A stretch of 64,000 nucleotides of DNA, from NCBI RefSeq assembly GCF_000716435.1, contig NZ_JNWO01000021.1, forward strand, positions 248,001 to 312,000, read 5' to 3'. Below are positions 1-9,589 of the stretch, one piece after another (within the stretch, counting starts at the first letter, position 1; each line of letters begins with the position of its first letter). This DNA comes from Streptomyces xylophagus (GTDB lineage: Bacteria > Actinomycetota > Actinomycetes > Streptomycetales > Streptomycetaceae). Below the pieces are notes generated by a model. That model was not told the DNA's origin, did no database searches, and saw nothing but the letters and a program-made list of their open reading frames with translations. The position numbers and the translations under genes are program-made.

Positions 1-1
1 C

Positions 2-769
2 CAGAACTTCGAGCAGCTGGCGAAGACGTCCAAGACGTCCCAGCCGTGCGCGCAGATCACGATCAACGGTCTGCTGACGCCGTTCACCCTGGCGTTGAAG
101 GTGTCCCTGATGGCCGGTGTCGTCCTGGCCTCCCCGGTCTGGCTGTACCAGCTGTGGGGCTTCGTCGCCCCCGGCCTGCACAAGAACGAGAAGAAGTACG
201 CGCTCTCCTTCGTGGGCACCGGCGTTCCGCTGTTCCTCGGCGGCGCCTACTTCGCCTACAAGGTGCTGCCCACCACGGCGCAGGTCCTGATCGGCTTCAC
301 GCCCAAGGACGTCAACAACCTGCTGCCGCTGGACGACCTGCTCGACCTGGTCACGCGCATGGTGCTCGTCTTCGGCCTCTCCTTCGAGCTGCCACTGCTG
401 CTGATCATGCTCAACCTCACGGGTGCGCTGACCGGCAAGCGGATGCTCGGCTGGTGGCGCGGCATGATCCTCGGCATCACGGTCTTCGCTGCCGTCGCCA
501 CCCCCAGCACCGACCCGCTGACCATGCTGGCCCTGGCCGGGCCGATCTGGGTGCTGTACTTCGCCGCGGTCGTCTTCTCCCTGGTCAACGACCGGCGCAA
601 GCGCCGCCGCGATGCGGAGGGACCGGGCGACGACGAGGCCTCCGACCTGGACCTCACTCCCGAGGACATCGGTGAGATCGAAGCCGTCTCGGCCGGCCGG
701 GCAGCTCTGCCCGAGCAGGCGAGCGGTACGGGTTCGGACCGGGTCAACGGCTATGACGACGTGACCTGA
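2..769 (+). CDS. tatC: Sec-independent protein translocase TatC, 5'-truncated by the window edge
   Basis: Multi-spanning inner-membrane core subunit of the twin-arginine translocase; with TatA/TatB it binds RR signal peptides and exports folded proteins. Only the last 255 codons are here, and the reading frame is open from base 2, so the true start lies upstream. Visible family marks are the cytoplasmic-loop segment WGFVAPGLHKNEKKY with its conserved Phe and Glu, the later FGLSFELP motif with its Glu, and hydrophobic spans near VSLMAGVVLASPVWLY, SFVGTGVPLFLGGAYFAY, MVLVFGLSFELPLLLIML, GMILGITVFAAVA and AGPIWVLYFAAVVFSLV. After the last span comes a charged, acidic tail of about 60 residues, typical of actinobacterial TatC. 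A Tat substrate candidate lies in this window at 59444. Identity is secure; only the N-terminus is missing. Confidence 0.96.
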   Translation, partial: QNFEQLAKTSKTSQPCAQITINGLLTPFTLALKVSLMAGVVLASPVWLYQLWGFVAPGLHKNEKKYALSFVGTGVPLFLGGAYFAYKVLPTTAQVLIGFTPKDVNNLLPLDDLLDLVTRMVLVFGLSFELPLLLIMLNLTGALTGKRMLGWWRGMILGITVFAAVATPSTDPLTMLALAGPIWVLYFAAVVFSLVNDRRKRRRDAEGPGDDEASDLDLTPEDIGEIEAVSAGRAALPEQASGTGSDRVNGYDDVT

Positions 770-788
770 TCCCCTCCGGATCTCCGCC

Positions 789-825
789 GAGACCGGCCGT
801 TCCCGCAGCGCGGGCGGCCGGTCTC
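789..825 (+). terminator. Hairpin terminator after tatC
   Basis: An 11-bp perfect stem GAGACCGGCCG/CGGCCGGTCTC (789-799 with 815-825) begins 19 bases after the tatC stop. There is no T run after it, which is normal for Streptomyces hairpin terminators. Confidence 0.7.
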
Positions 826-899
826 CGTGTGTGCGGGGTTCATGGGAACGGATAATGATCGTCCTGTTGTCAGTGGCGCCCGGTACGCTCGAAAGCACG

Positions 900-3719
900 A
901 TGACAGAGGACCTCTCCCCGGCCGAGCGGTACGCGGCAGCCCGCCTGCGGGCAGCCGAGCAGGCCACCGCGCTCGCGGACTTCCGCGAGATGTACGACTT
1001 CGGTCTCGACCCCTTCCAGATCGAGGCCTGCCAGGCGCTCGAAGCGGGGAAGGGCGTGCTGGTAGCGGCGCCCACCGGCTCCGGCAAGACGATCGTCGGC
1101 GAGTTCGCCGTCCACCTCGCCCTCCAGCAGGGCAAGAAGTGCTTCTACACGACCCCCATCAAGGCACTGTCGAACCAGAAGTACGCCGACCTGTGCCGCC
1201 GCTACGGCGCGGACAAGGTCGGCCTGCTCACCGGCGACAACAGCGTCAACTCCGAGGCACCGGTGGTCGTCATGACCACCGAGGTGCTGCGCAACATGCT
1301 GTACGCCGGTTCGCAGACCCTCCTCGGCCTCGGATACGTGGTCATGGACGAGGTGCACTACCTCTCGGACCGCTTCCGTGGTGCCGTGTGGGAGGAGGTG
1401 ATCATCCACCTCCCCGAGTCGGTGACCCTGGTCTCCCTGTCGGCGACCGTGTCGAACGCCGAGGAGTTCGGCGACTGGCTCGACACCGTCCGCGGCCACA
1501 CCGAGGTCATCGTCTCCGAGCACCGGCCCGTCCCGCTGTTCCAGCACGTGCTCGCCGGGCGGCGGATGTACGACCTGTTCGAGGAGGGCGAGGGCAACAA
1601 GAAGGCCGTCAACCCCGACCTCACCCGCCTGGCCCGCATGGAGGCCCAGCGCCCCTCGTACCAGGACCGCAAGCGTGGCCGTGCCATGCGTGAGGCCGAC
1701 CGGGAGCGCGAGCGCAGATCGCGTTCGCGGGTGTGGACGCCGGGCCGTCCTGAGGTCATCGAGCGGCTGGACAGCGAGGACCTGCTGCCCGCCATCACGT
1801 TCATCTTCAGCCGCGCCGCCTGCGAGGCCGCCGTGCAGCAGTGTCTGTACGCCGGGCTGCGGCTCAACGACGACGACGCGCGGGAAAAGGTGCGCGCCCT
1901 CGTCGAGGAGCGCACGGCGTCCATTCCCAACGAGGACCTGCATGTCCTCGGGTACTACGAGTGGTTGGAGGGCCTGGAGCGCGGTATCGCGGCCCATCAC
2001 GCGGGCATGCTGCCGACGTTCAAGGAGGTCGTGGAGGAGCTGTTCCTGCGCGGGCTCGTGAAGGCCGTGTTCGCCACGGAGACCCTGGCGCTCGGCATCA
2101 ACATGCCCGCGCGCTCGGTGGTGTTGGAGAAGCTCGTCAAGTGGAACGGCGAGCAGCACGCCGACATCACCCCCGGCGAGTACACCCAGTTGACCGGTCG
2201 TGCCGGTCGGCGCGGCATTGACGTCGAGGGTCACGCCGTCGTGCTGTGGCAGCGCGGGATCAGTCCCGAGCACCTCGCGGGACTGGCCGGCACGCGCACG
2301 TATCCGCTGCGCTCCAGCTTCAAGCCGTCGTACAACATGGCGGTCAACCTCGTCGACCAGTTCGGGCGGCACCGGTCGCGTGAGCTCCTTGAGACGTCCT
2401 TCGCGCAGTTCCAGGCGGACAAGTCCGTCGTCGGGATCTCGCGGCAGGTGCAGCGCAACGAGGAGGGTCTGGAGGGCTACAAGGACTCCATGACCTGCCA
2501 CTTGGGCGACTTCGACGACTACATGCGGCTGCGTCGCGAGCTCAAGGACCGGGAGACCGAGCTGGCCCGGCAGGGCGTGGCCCTACGGCGGGCCGAGTCC
2601 GCCGTAGCGCTGGAGAAGCTCAAGCCGGGAGACATCATCCACGTCCCGACCGGCAAGTACGCCGGTCTGGCGCTGGTGTTGGACCCGGGACTGCCCGCAG
2701 GGCGGTCCAACGGCCACCGCGGCTTCGAGCAGCACGACGGGCCGCGCCCGCTGGTCCTCACGGTCGAACGGCAGGTCAAGCGGCTCGCGTCGATCGACTT
2801 CCCGGTGCCCGTCGAGGCGTTGGACCGGATGCGGATCCCGAAGACCTTCAACGCCCGTTCCCCGCAGTCCCGTCGGGACCTGGCCTCCGCGCTGCGCACC
2901 AAGGCCGGGCACATCCCGCCGGAGCGCGCCCGCAAGCAGCGGTCGCAGGCCGCCGATGACCGGGAGATCGCGCAGTTGCGTACGGCGATCCGGGCGCACC
3001 CCTGTCACGGCTGCACCGACCGTGAGGACCACGCCCGTTGGGCCGAGCGGTACCACCGGCTGCAGCGGGACACCACGCAGCTGGAGCGGCGGATCGAGGG
3101 GCGGACCAACACGATCGCCCGGACCTTCGACCGGATCGTCGCGCTGCTGACCGAGCTGGACTATCTGCGCGGCGACGATGTCACCGAGCACGGGAAGCGG
3201 CTGGCCCGGTTGTACGGCGAACTCGATCTGCTCGCCAGTGAGTGTCTGCGGGAGGGCGTCTGGGAGGGGCTCGCCCCTGCCGAACTCGCCGCGTGCGTCT
3301 CTGCCTTGGTGTTCGAGGCGCGGGTCAGCGATGACGCGACGGCGCCGAAGGTGCCGTCCGGCAAGGCCAAGGCCGCGCTCGGTGAGATGGTGCGGATCTG
3401 GGGGCGGCTTGATGCCCTTGAGGAGGATTTCCGGATCACTCAGACCGAAGGGGTTGGGCAGCGGGAGCCGGATCTTGGGTTTGCCTGGGCCGCGTATATG
3501 TGGGCCAGTGGGAAGGGGTTGGACGAGGTCCTTCGGGAGGTGGAGATGCCGGCCGGGGACTTTGTTCGGTGGTGCAAGCAGGTGATTGATGTGTTGGGGC
3601 AGATTTCGGCGGCGGCGCCGGTTTCTGGGGGCGAGGCGTCTTCGACCGTGGCTAAGAATGCGCGTAAGGCTGTTGATCTGTTGCTGCGGGGAGTGGTGGC
3701 CTACTCGTCTGTGGGGTGA
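900..3719 (+). CDS. helY: Ski2/Mtr4-type DExH-box RNA helicase (HelY family)
   Basis: Superfamily 2 RNA helicase of about 939 residues, the usual size of actinobacterial HelY, which often sits beside tatC. Motifs run in order: Walker A APTGSGKT (about residues 57-64), DEVH box (about 150-153), LSAT motif III (about 182-185), an AHHAGM segment, and motif VI QLTGRAGRRG. A long C-terminal part follows, containing a beta-barrel-like insertion and a DSHCT-type helical end. The ATG at 900 gives MTEDLSPAERYAAARL; an in-frame GTG at 831 would add 23 unlikely residues, and the Shine-Dalgarno signal is weak for both. The last 300 bases use many T- and G-ending codons, unlike the rest of the gene. Substrate is not predictable; RNA processing or decay is expected from the family. 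Confidence 0.93.
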   Translation: MTEDLSPAERYAAARLRAAEQATALADFREMYDFGLDPFQIEACQALEAGKGVLVAAPTGSGKTIVGEFAVHLALQQGKKCFYTTPIKALSNQKYADLCRRYGADKVGLLTGDNSVNSEAPVVVMTTEVLRNMLYAGSQTLLGLGYVVMDEVHYLSDRFRGAVWEEVIIHLPESVTLVSLSATVSNAEEFGDWLDTVRGHTEVIVSEHRPVPLFQHVLAGRRMYDLFEEGEGNKKAVNPDLTRLARMEAQRPSYQDRKRGRAMREADRERERRSRSRVWTPGRPEVIERLDSEDLLPAITFIFSRAACEAAVQQCLYAGLRLNDDDAREKVRALVEERTASIPNEDLHVLGYYEWLEGLERGIAAHHAGMLPTFKEVVEELFLRGLVKAVFATETLALGINMPARSVVLEKLVKWNGEQHADITPGEYTQLTGRAGRRGIDVEGHAVVLWQRGISPEHLAGLAGTRTYPLRSSFKPSYNMAVNLVDQFGRHRSRELLETSFAQFQADKSVVGISRQVQRNEEGLEGYKDSMTCHLGDFDDYMRLRRELKDRETELARQGVALRRAESAVALEKLKPGDIIHVPTGKYAGLALVLDPGLPAGRSNGHRGFEQHDGPRPLVLTVERQVKRLASIDFPVPVEALDRMRIPKTFNARSPQSRRDLASALRTKAGHIPPERARKQRSQAADDREIAQLRTAIRAHPCHGCTDREDHARWAERYHRLQRDTTQLERRIEGRTNTIARTFDRIVALLTELDYLRGDDVTEHGKRLARLYGELDLLASECLREGVWEGLAPAELAACVSALVFEARVSDDATAPKVPSGKAKAALGEMVRIWGRLDALEEDFRITQTEGVGQREPDLGFAWAAYMWASGKGLDEVLREVEMPAGDFVRWCKQVIDVLGQISAAAPVSGGEASSTVAKNARKAVDLLLRGVVAYSSVG

Positions 3720-3734
3720 CCGTTTGAGGGGCGA

Positions 3735-3783
3735 GTGCGGGTGCGTTGTGGCTGGGCGCGCAGTTCCCCGCGCCCCTAGGGAG
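3735..3783 (+). repeat. Dispersed 3'-end repeat, copy A
   Basis: Contains the core CGCGCAGTTCCCCGCGCCCC followed by TAGGG, preceded by GTGCGGGTGCGTTGTGGCTGG. It lies between the convergent ends of helY and the allophanate hydrolase gene. In this copy GGGCGCG and CGCGCCC form a 7-bp stem. Four related copies occur at 23111, 48481, 54404 and 55675. Confidence 0.85.
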
Positions 3784-3798
3784 TGAGCCTTGCGGCCC

Positions 3799-5451
3799 TC
3801 AAGAGCTCACGTAGTTTCGCCAGCCCCCGTAGGTTGTGATGTCCTCTGCGTTTTCCAGAGCTGCCGGCTCGCAGAGGAAGCCCGGGACGCTTGTGCCGTC
3901 TGCCAGTTGCACGTTGCCCAGTGTCATTGGGCGGGGGAGTGCTGCCAGCAAGCGGCCCAAGCCCTCCGCCGGGAGTCGCCACACCTCCGCCTCTATCTCC
4001 GCGCCGCCCTCGCCCACATGCACCAGGCCCGGCTTGGGCGGAGTCGTCGCCAGGGCGTGCAAGCGGTACACCGGCGCTGTCGTAGTCGTGCGGTCCAAGT
4101 GGGCGCCCAGGGACAGGAGTTGGGGGTTCAGGGGCTGGCCCGTCAAGTGGGCTCCTACGACGGCCAGTTGGAGCGATGGCTCCAACTCGCCCGCGATGCG
4201 CGCCAAGCGGTCGTCGGTGAACGCCGGGCCGATCAGCATCACCCCGAAGGGGAGCCCGTTCACCTCGCCCGACGGGACTGCTACCGCCGCCAGGTCGAAG
4301 AGGTTCGTGGAGTTGGTGAAGCGGCCCAGGCGGGCGTTTGCCCCGAGCGGGTCGGCGGCTACCTCGGCCAGGGTCGGGTGGCCCGGAGTTGTCGGGAGCA
4401 ACAGGGCGTCCGCGTCGGCCAGTTCCGACAGGGCCCGGGTGCGCAGGGCCGCCAGGCGCTCCTGGTCGGTGTACAGCTGGTGGGCCGGGATGTCTCGGGC
4501 CCGGGTGATGATGCCGGTGACCGTGGGGTCCAGGCCCTCGGTGCCGGATGCGATCGCCTTGTCGACAAAGGTGCCTACCGCTGTGTAGCGCTCGGCCACG
4601 AACGCCCCCTGGTAGAGCATCGCCGCCGCCTCGGTGAAGGGGGTGAGGTCCAGGGTGCGGATCTCGGCGCCCGCGCTCCTGAGCTGTTCCACCGCCGCCT
4701 CGTAGGCCTCCGCCCAGCCTTCGTCCAGTTCGCCGAGTTGTTCCCGCGTGGGGACCGCGATGCGCCATGGGCCGGGGGCTCGCTGGGGGAGGAGCGGGAG
4801 GTCGCGGGCCGGTGGGGAGGTCATGAAGGACAGGGCCTGTTCGGCCTCCGGGAGTGTGCGGGCGAAGACCGTCACGCAGTCGATCGAGGCGCAGGCCGGG
4901 ACTACCCCCGTTGTCGGGACCAGGCCCCTGGTGGGCTTGAGGCCGACGATGCCGTTGAAGGCGGCGGGGACCCGGCCCGAGCCCGCCGTGTCGGTGCCGA
5001 GGGCGAAGTCGACGATGCCGAGGGCCACGGCGACGGCCGAACCGGCGCTGGAGCCGCCGCTGATCCGCTCCGGGTCGTGGGCGTTGCGTACCGCGCCGTA
5101 CGGGGAGCGGGTGCCGACCAGGCCCGTGGCGAACTGGTCGAGGTTCGTGGTGCCGAGGACGATCGCGCCGGCCGCGCGGAGGCGGGTCACCACCGGGGCG
5201 TCGGTCTCCGGGTCGTAGGCGTACGCCGGGCAGCCTGCCGTTGTCGGCAGGCCGTGGACGTCTATGTTGCCCTTGGCCGCGAACAGGCGACCGGCGAGGG
5301 GGAGTTGTTCGCCTGCCGCCACTCGATCGGCTATCGCCCGCGCCTCGGACTCGACCTCTGCCTGCGGGCGCAGGTCGATCCAGATCTCGGGGCGGTCCAC
5401 TGCCTCGATGCGGGCGTAGGCGGCGCGGACTCGGGACACGATGGTCGACAT
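3799..5451 (-). CDS. atzF: Allophanate hydrolase (AtzF type, amidase signature family)
   Basis: Cytoplasmic enzyme that hydrolyses allophanate to ammonium and carbon dioxide, the last step after urea or guanidine carboxylation. The 550-residue product carries the amidase Ser-cisSer-Lys triad: K60 in FAAKGNID, S134 in ISGGSSAGSA and nucleophile S158 in TDTAGSGR. A C-terminal domain of about 110 residues follows, as in AtzF and Dur1. The ATG at 5451 is preceded by AAGGAG nine bases upstream; the open frame continues further upstream but there it is a shadow of the carboxylase gene. It is the last gene of the operon, 32 bases after the carboxylase stop, and ends against a dispersed repeat. Confidence 0.93.
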   Translation of the reverse strand: MSTIVSRVRAAYARIEAVDRPEIWIDLRPQAEVESEARAIADRVAAGEQLPLAGRLFAAKGNIDVHGLPTTAGCPAYAYDPETDAPVVTRLRAAGAIVLGTTNLDQFATGLVGTRSPYGAVRNAHDPERISGGSSAGSAVAVALGIVDFALGTDTAGSGRVPAAFNGIVGLKPTRGLVPTTGVVPACASIDCVTVFARTLPEAEQALSFMTSPPARDLPLLPQRAPGPWRIAVPTREQLGELDEGWAEAYEAAVEQLRSAGAEIRTLDLTPFTEAAAMLYQGAFVAERYTAVGTFVDKAIASGTEGLDPTVTGIITRARDIPAHQLYTDQERLAALRTRALSELADADALLLPTTPGHPTLAEVAADPLGANARLGRFTNSTNLFDLAAVAVPSGEVNGLPFGVMLIGPAFTDDRLARIAGELEPSLQLAVVGAHLTGQPLNPQLLSLGAHLDRTTTTAPVYRLHALATTPPKPGLVHVGEGGAEIEAEVWRLPAEGLGRLLAALPRPMTLGNVQLADGTSVPGFLCEPAALENAEDITTYGGWRNYVSS

Positions 5452-5483
5452 CTCTTGGTGCTCCTTGCGGTTCGGCGTGAGGT

Positions 5484-8400
5484 TCAGCTTGCGGGGGCGA
5501 GGACGAGCAACGCCGTGCCCGCTTCGACCTGGTCGCCGGGCCTGGCCAGGATTTCCGTGACCACTCCGGCCATCGGGGCGTGGACCCTGGACTCCATCTT
5601 CATTGCCTCCAGGGCCAGGAGGGGTTGGCCGACTGTCACCTCGTCGCCTGGCTCTACGTTCAACTGCCATACGGACGCGGCGAATTCGGCCTCCACCAGG
5701 CGTCCGCCCGCCGGGACCGTCACCTCGGCCTGTGGGGGTGCCGGGGCGGCTGCCGCCTCGGCGCGGGTGAACTCGCCGGCGGCCTCCCAGGCGTCGCGTT
5801 CCGCGCCGAACGCGGTCTGCTGCCGGGACCTGAACTCCGCGATGGACTCGGCGTTCTCGGTGAGGAACGCCTCGTACTCGGCGAGTGAGAACGTGCCCTC
5901 TTCGATGCGGGGGACGAAGCGGCCGGAGGTGATGTCTGCCCGGAGGTCGAGGAGTTCGTCCGGCTCCACCGGGTACCACTTGATGCGGTCGAAGAAGCGC
6001 AGCAGCCAGGGGGAGCCCGGTTCGAACGCGCCGCGCTGCTGCCAGCCCGACCACACCTGGGTCGTACGGCCCACGAACTGGTAGCCGCCGGGGCCCTCCA
6101 TGCCGTAGATGCAGAGGTACGCGCCGCCGATGCCGACCGAGTTCTCGGCCGTCCAGGTGCGGGCCGGGTTGTACTTCGTCGTCACCAGGCGGTGGCGGGG
6201 GTCCAGGGGGGTAGCCACGGGCGCGCCCAAGTAGACGTCTCCCAGGCCCAGTACGAGGTATTCCGCGTCGAAGACCGTGCCGTAGACGTCCTCTACCGAG
6301 TCGAGGCCGTTGACGCGGCGGATGAACTCGATGTTCCAGGGGCACCAGGGGGCGTCGTCGCGGACGCCCGCCATGTAGCGGGCGATGGCCTCGCGGGTCG
6401 CCGGGTCGTCCCAGGAGAGGGGGAGGTGGACCGTGCGGGAGGGGACGATCAGTTGGTCGGTGGGCGGGAGTGCCGACGCTATCTCCCTTACGGAGGTGAG
6501 GAGTTCGTGCTGGGGGAGGCGGCTCGGGTCCGTTTGGATCTGGAGCGAGCGGATGCCCGGGGTGAGGTCCGTGACGCCTTCGAAGTCGGCCTCCGTGATC
6601 GCCTCCATGAGGGCGTGGACCCGCATGCGTTGCGCCAAGTCCAGTTGCATGGGGCCGAATTCGACGAGGAGGTTGTCGTCGCCGCTGCGGCGGAACGTGA
6701 CGTCGCCGTCCCGGGCCAGGATTCCGCCGTCCACGATGTCAGGGCGGGCTGAGCCGTCGACGTGCACCGGGAGGAAGCGGACTGTGTCGCCGGGCCTGAA
6801 CTGGCCCAGTTTCCAGCGCTCTTGGCTGATGACCGTCGCCGGGCAGACGAAGCCGCCGAGGGACGGGCCGTCGGGGCCGAGCAGTACCGGCATGTCGCCC
6901 GTGTAGTCGACGGCGCCGACCGAGTACGGGGTGTCGTGGATGTTGGACGGGTGCAGGCCCGCCTCGCCGCCGTCGGTGCGGGCCCAGCGCGGCTTCGGGC
7001 CGACCAGCCGGACGCCCGTGCGCGCCGAGTTGAAGTGGACCTTCCAGTCGGCCGCGTAGAAGTCGCGGATGTCGTCCTCGGTGAAGAACTCCGGTGCCGC
7101 GTGCGGGCCTTCGACCGCCGCCACGTCCCACACGGCACCGAAGGCCGGGCGGTCGGCGGTGGGTACGGGCGTGCCCTCGGCGACCGTGCCGCCGTGCAGG
7201 ACGTCACCGGTGCGCAGGGCCCGGCCGCCGTGGCCGCCGAAGCGGCCCAGAGTGAAGGTGCTCGCGCTGCCCAGGAAGGCGGGCACGTCCAGGCCGCCCG
7301 CGAACAACACGTAGGTCCGCAGGCCGTGTTCGGCCGGGGCGCCGATCTCCAGTACGGCGCCTGCGGGTACCGTCACCGGCTCCCACTGCGGGATCGGCGC
7401 GCTGTCGATCGTCACTGGTGCCGGGGCGCCCGTCACGCACACCGTGGTGGCGTGGGTGAACCTCAACGTCGGTCCCTGGAGGGTGCATTCGAGGCCGGGG
7501 GTGCCGTCCTCGTTGCCGAGCGCGCGGTTGCCGAGGCGGAAGGAGAGGTCGTCCATCGGGCCGCACGGGGGGACGCCGACCTGCCAGTAGCCGGTGCGGC
7601 CGGGCCAGTCCTGGACCGTGGTGAGGGTGCCGCCGGAGACGATCTCGATGCGGGGAGTGGGGTCGGTGACGGTGGTCAGGGTCGCTGTGGAGTGGGTGGC
7701 CGTGCGGAAGTCCGGCTCGGCCAGCGCCGCCCGCACCAGGCCCAGGTTGGTCTCGATGCCGTCCACGCGGGTGCGGGCCAGTGCCTCGTCGAGCCGTCGG
7801 AGCGCGTGGGCGCGGTCGGAGCCGTACGCGATGACCTTCGCGAGCATCGGGTCGTACGACGTCGTCACCTCGGTGCCGGTCTCCACCCAGCCGTCGACGC
7901 GCACGCCGTGCGGGAACTCGACCCGGGTCAACAGGCCCGCGCTGGGCCGGTGTTCGCGGGACGGGTCCTCGGCGTAGACGCGGGCCTCGACGGCATGGCC
8001 GTGCGGGTTGCCCGGGTCCTGGACGACGTCGGTCTCACCGCGGGCCAGGCGCAGCATCCAGGCGACCAGGTCGACGCCGTAGACCTCCTCGGTGACCGGA
8101 TGTTCCACCTGGAGACGGGTGTTGACCTCCAGGAAGTAGGCCTCCTCGCGCCGCGCGTCGTAGACGAACTCGACCGTGCCGGCGGAGCGGTAGCCGACCG
8201 AGGCGCACAAGTCGCGGGCGGAGATGGCCAGTTGGGTACGGATGGAGTCGGGCAGGCCCGGTGCGGGGGCCTCCTCCACCACCTTCTGGTTGCGGCGCTG
8301 GAGGGAGCAGTCGCGGTCGCCGAAGGTGACGACCCTGCCCTCGCCGTCGCCGAAGACCTGTACCTCGACATGGCGGGCGTGTTCGACGAGGCGTTCCAGG

Positions 8401-8993
8401 AAGACTCCGGCGGAGGAGAAGGAGGCGGCGGCGACGCGCTGCACCCGCTCCCAGGCCTCGGTCAGTTCGTCGGCGGAGCGACATGCCGACATGCCGATAC
8501 CGCCGCCTCCGCCGGTCGCCTTGAGCATCACGGGGTAGCCGATCAGCGTGGCTTGGGCGAGCGCCTCGTTCAGGTCCGCCAACAGGCCTGTGCCCGGCGC
8601 CAGTTGGACCCCGGCCGCCTCGGCCGCCGCGCGTGCGGTGTGCTTGGCGCCGAACAGCTCCAGCTGCGCGGGCGTCGGGCCCACGAACACGATCCCGGCG
8701 TCCTCGCAGCGCCGGGCGAAGGCCGCGTCCTCGGAGAGGAAGCCGTAGCCGGGGTGGATCGCGCCCGCGCCCGTGTCCTTGGCCGCCTTGAGCACCAAGT
8801 CGGCGTCCAGGTACGACTCTTTGGCCGGTGCCGGGCCGAGCCGTACCGCCTCGTCGGCGAGCCGTACGTGGGGTGCCGAGCGGTCGGCGTCGGAGTACAC
8901 GGCGACCGTGCGCAGGCCGAGTTCGCGGGCCGTGCGGATGATGCGGACGGCGATCTCGCCCCGGTTGGCGATCAGCAGCGTGTCGAAGGTCAT
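5484..8993 (-). CDS. Biotin-dependent urea/guanidine carboxylase
   Basis: ATP- and biotin-dependent carboxylase of 1169 residues, with N-terminal biotin carboxylase (begins TFDTLLIANRGEIAVRI, ATP-grasp Gly-rich loop KATGGGGGIGM), a central KipA/KipI-like carboxyltransferase (segments such as DWPGRTGYWQVGVPP, GLGDVYLGAP and GYQFVGRT), and a C-terminal biotinyl domain with biotin-accepting K1132 in EAMKM. It was long annotated as urea carboxylase. Enzymes encoded beside two DUF1989 proteins have been shown to prefer guanidine, making carboxyguanidine, so that substrate is inferred here from context. The ATG overlaps the preceding stop as ATGA (8990-8993), giving translational coupling. No break or missing domain is seen. 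Confidence 0.92.
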   Translation of the reverse strand: MTFDTLLIANRGEIAVRIIRTARELGLRTVAVYSDADRSAPHVRLADEAVRLGPAPAKESYLDADLVLKAAKDTGAGAIHPGYGFLSEDAAFARRCEDAGIVFVGPTPAQLELFGAKHTARAAAEAAGVQLAPGTGLLADLNEALAQATLIGYPVMLKATGGGGGIGMSACRSADELTEAWERVQRVAAASFSSAGVFLERLVEHARHVEVQVFGDGEGRVVTFGDRDCSLQRRNQKVVEEAPAPGLPDSIRTQLAISARDLCASVGYRSAGTVEFVYDARREEAYFLEVNTRLQVEHPVTEEVYGVDLVAWMLRLARGETDVVQDPGNPHGHAVEARVYAEDPSREHRPSAGLLTRVEFPHGVRVDGWVETGTEVTTSYDPMLAKVIAYGSDRAHALRRLDEALARTRVDGIETNLGLVRAALAEPDFRTATHSTATLTTVTDPTPRIEIVSGGTLTTVQDWPGRTGYWQVGVPPCGPMDDLSFRLGNRALGNEDGTPGLECTLQGPTLRFTHATTVCVTGAPAPVTIDSAPIPQWEPVTVPAGAVLEIGAPAEHGLRTYVLFAGGLDVPAFLGSASTFTLGRFGGHGGRALRTGDVLHGGTVAEGTPVPTADRPAFGAVWDVAAVEGPHAAPEFFTEDDIRDFYAADWKVHFNSARTGVRLVGPKPRWARTDGGEAGLHPSNIHDTPYSVGAVDYTGDMPVLLGPDGPSLGGFVCPATVISQERWKLGQFRPGDTVRFLPVHVDGSARPDIVDGGILARDGDVTFRRSGDDNLLVEFGPMQLDLAQRMRVHALMEAITEADFEGVTDLTPGIRSLQIQTDPSRLPQHELLTSVREIASALPPTDQLIVPSRTVHLPLSWDDPATREAIARYMAGVRDDAPWCPWNIEFIRRVNGLDSVEDVYGTVFDAEYLVLGLGDVYLGAPVATPLDPRHRLVTTKYNPARTWTAENSVGIGGAYLCIYGMEGPGGYQFVGRTTQVWSGWQQRGAFEPGSPWLLRFFDRIKWYPVEPDELLDLRADITSGRFVPRIEEGTFSLAEYEAFLTENAESIAEFRSRQQTAFGAERDAWEAAGEFTRAEAAAAPAPPQAEVTVPAGGRLVEAEFAASVWQLNVEPGDEVTVGQPLLALEAMKMESRVHAPMAGVVTEILARPGDQVEAGTALLVLAPAS

Positions 8994-9589
8994 TCCGTGA
9001 CCCCGATGGTCATCTCCACGGCCGTCGGCTCGAAGCCGTTGCAAGGGTTGTTGATCTGGGGGCAGTTGGAGACCAGGACCAGGACGTCCCGTTCGGCGCG
9101 CAGGGTCAGTTTCAGGCCCGGCGCGGAGAGGCCGTCGACGATGCCGAGGGTGCCGTCCTTCTCGACCGGCACGTTCATGTACCAGTTGATGTTGGAGACC
9201 AGGTCCCGCTTGCCGAGGCCGTAACGGGCGCCCTCCGCGAGGAAGTTGTCCACGCACGCGTGCTGCGACCACGTGTGGTGGCCGTAGCGCAGGGTGTTGG
9301 ACTCCTTGGAGCAGGCGCCGCCGACCGTGTCGTGCCGGCCGACCTCGTCGTCGGTGACGGTCATCAGCGGGGTGTGCTCGTTGGACATCAGCACGCTGCC
9401 GGTGGTCAGGAAGAGGTTGCCCTGGGCGTGGATGGTGTCGGGGGCGCTGTAGCGGACCGACGTGTCGTGGGCGTCGTAGACGAGGAAGTCGACGGCCTGG
9501 TTGCCGTGCAGGTCGGTGATGGTGAGGGTCTCGCCCGTCCGGACGACGGCGGACCAGGCGGCGCGGGCGGGAACGACGGTCGTGCTCAT
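8990..9589 (-). CDS. DUF1989 protein (UAAP1 type), probable carboxyguanidine deiminase subunit
   Basis: Product of 199 residues formerly called urea carboxylase-associated protein 1. In guanidine-degrading bacteria the two DUF1989 proteins together act as carboxyguanidine deiminase (CgdAB), converting carboxyguanidine to allophanate; the role here is transferred from that work. Visible conserved features are GNQAVDFLVYDAHD, the VGRHDTVGGACS segment (likely metal-binding or catalytic His, Asp and Cys), a WYMNVPV motif, and NCPQINNPCNGF near the C-terminus. The ATG at 9589 has AAGGGGGC as ribosome site. Its start overlaps the upstream gene's stop as ATGA and its stop overlaps the carboxylase start as ATGA. 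Which Cgd letter applies was not assigned. Confidence 0.88.
   Translation of the reverse strand: MSTTVVPARAAWSAVVRTGETLTITDLHGNQAVDFLVYDAHDTSVRYSAPDTIHAQGNLFLTTGSVLMSNEHTPLMTVTDDEVGRHDTVGGACSKESNTLRYGHHTWSQHACVDNFLAEGARYGLGKRDLVSNINWYMNVPVEKDGTLGIVDGLSAPGLKLTLRAERDVLVLVSNCPQINNPCNGFEPTAVEMTIGVTE

Noticed and set aside
870..2501. Long minus-strand open frame opposite helY
   Set aside because: Antisense shadow produced by high GC3; no family features, and helY on the other strand has complete helicase motifs.
5452..6345. N-terminal extension of the allophanate hydrolase frame
   Set aside because: The upstream part is an off-frame reading of the carboxylase gene; ATG at 5451 has a good ribosome site and matches the family's N-terminus.
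3790..9224. Long plus-strand open frames opposite the allophanate hydrolase and carboxylase genes
   Set aside because: Low-complexity Arg/Gly/Ala translations with no motif; the minus-strand genes have intact catalytic residues.
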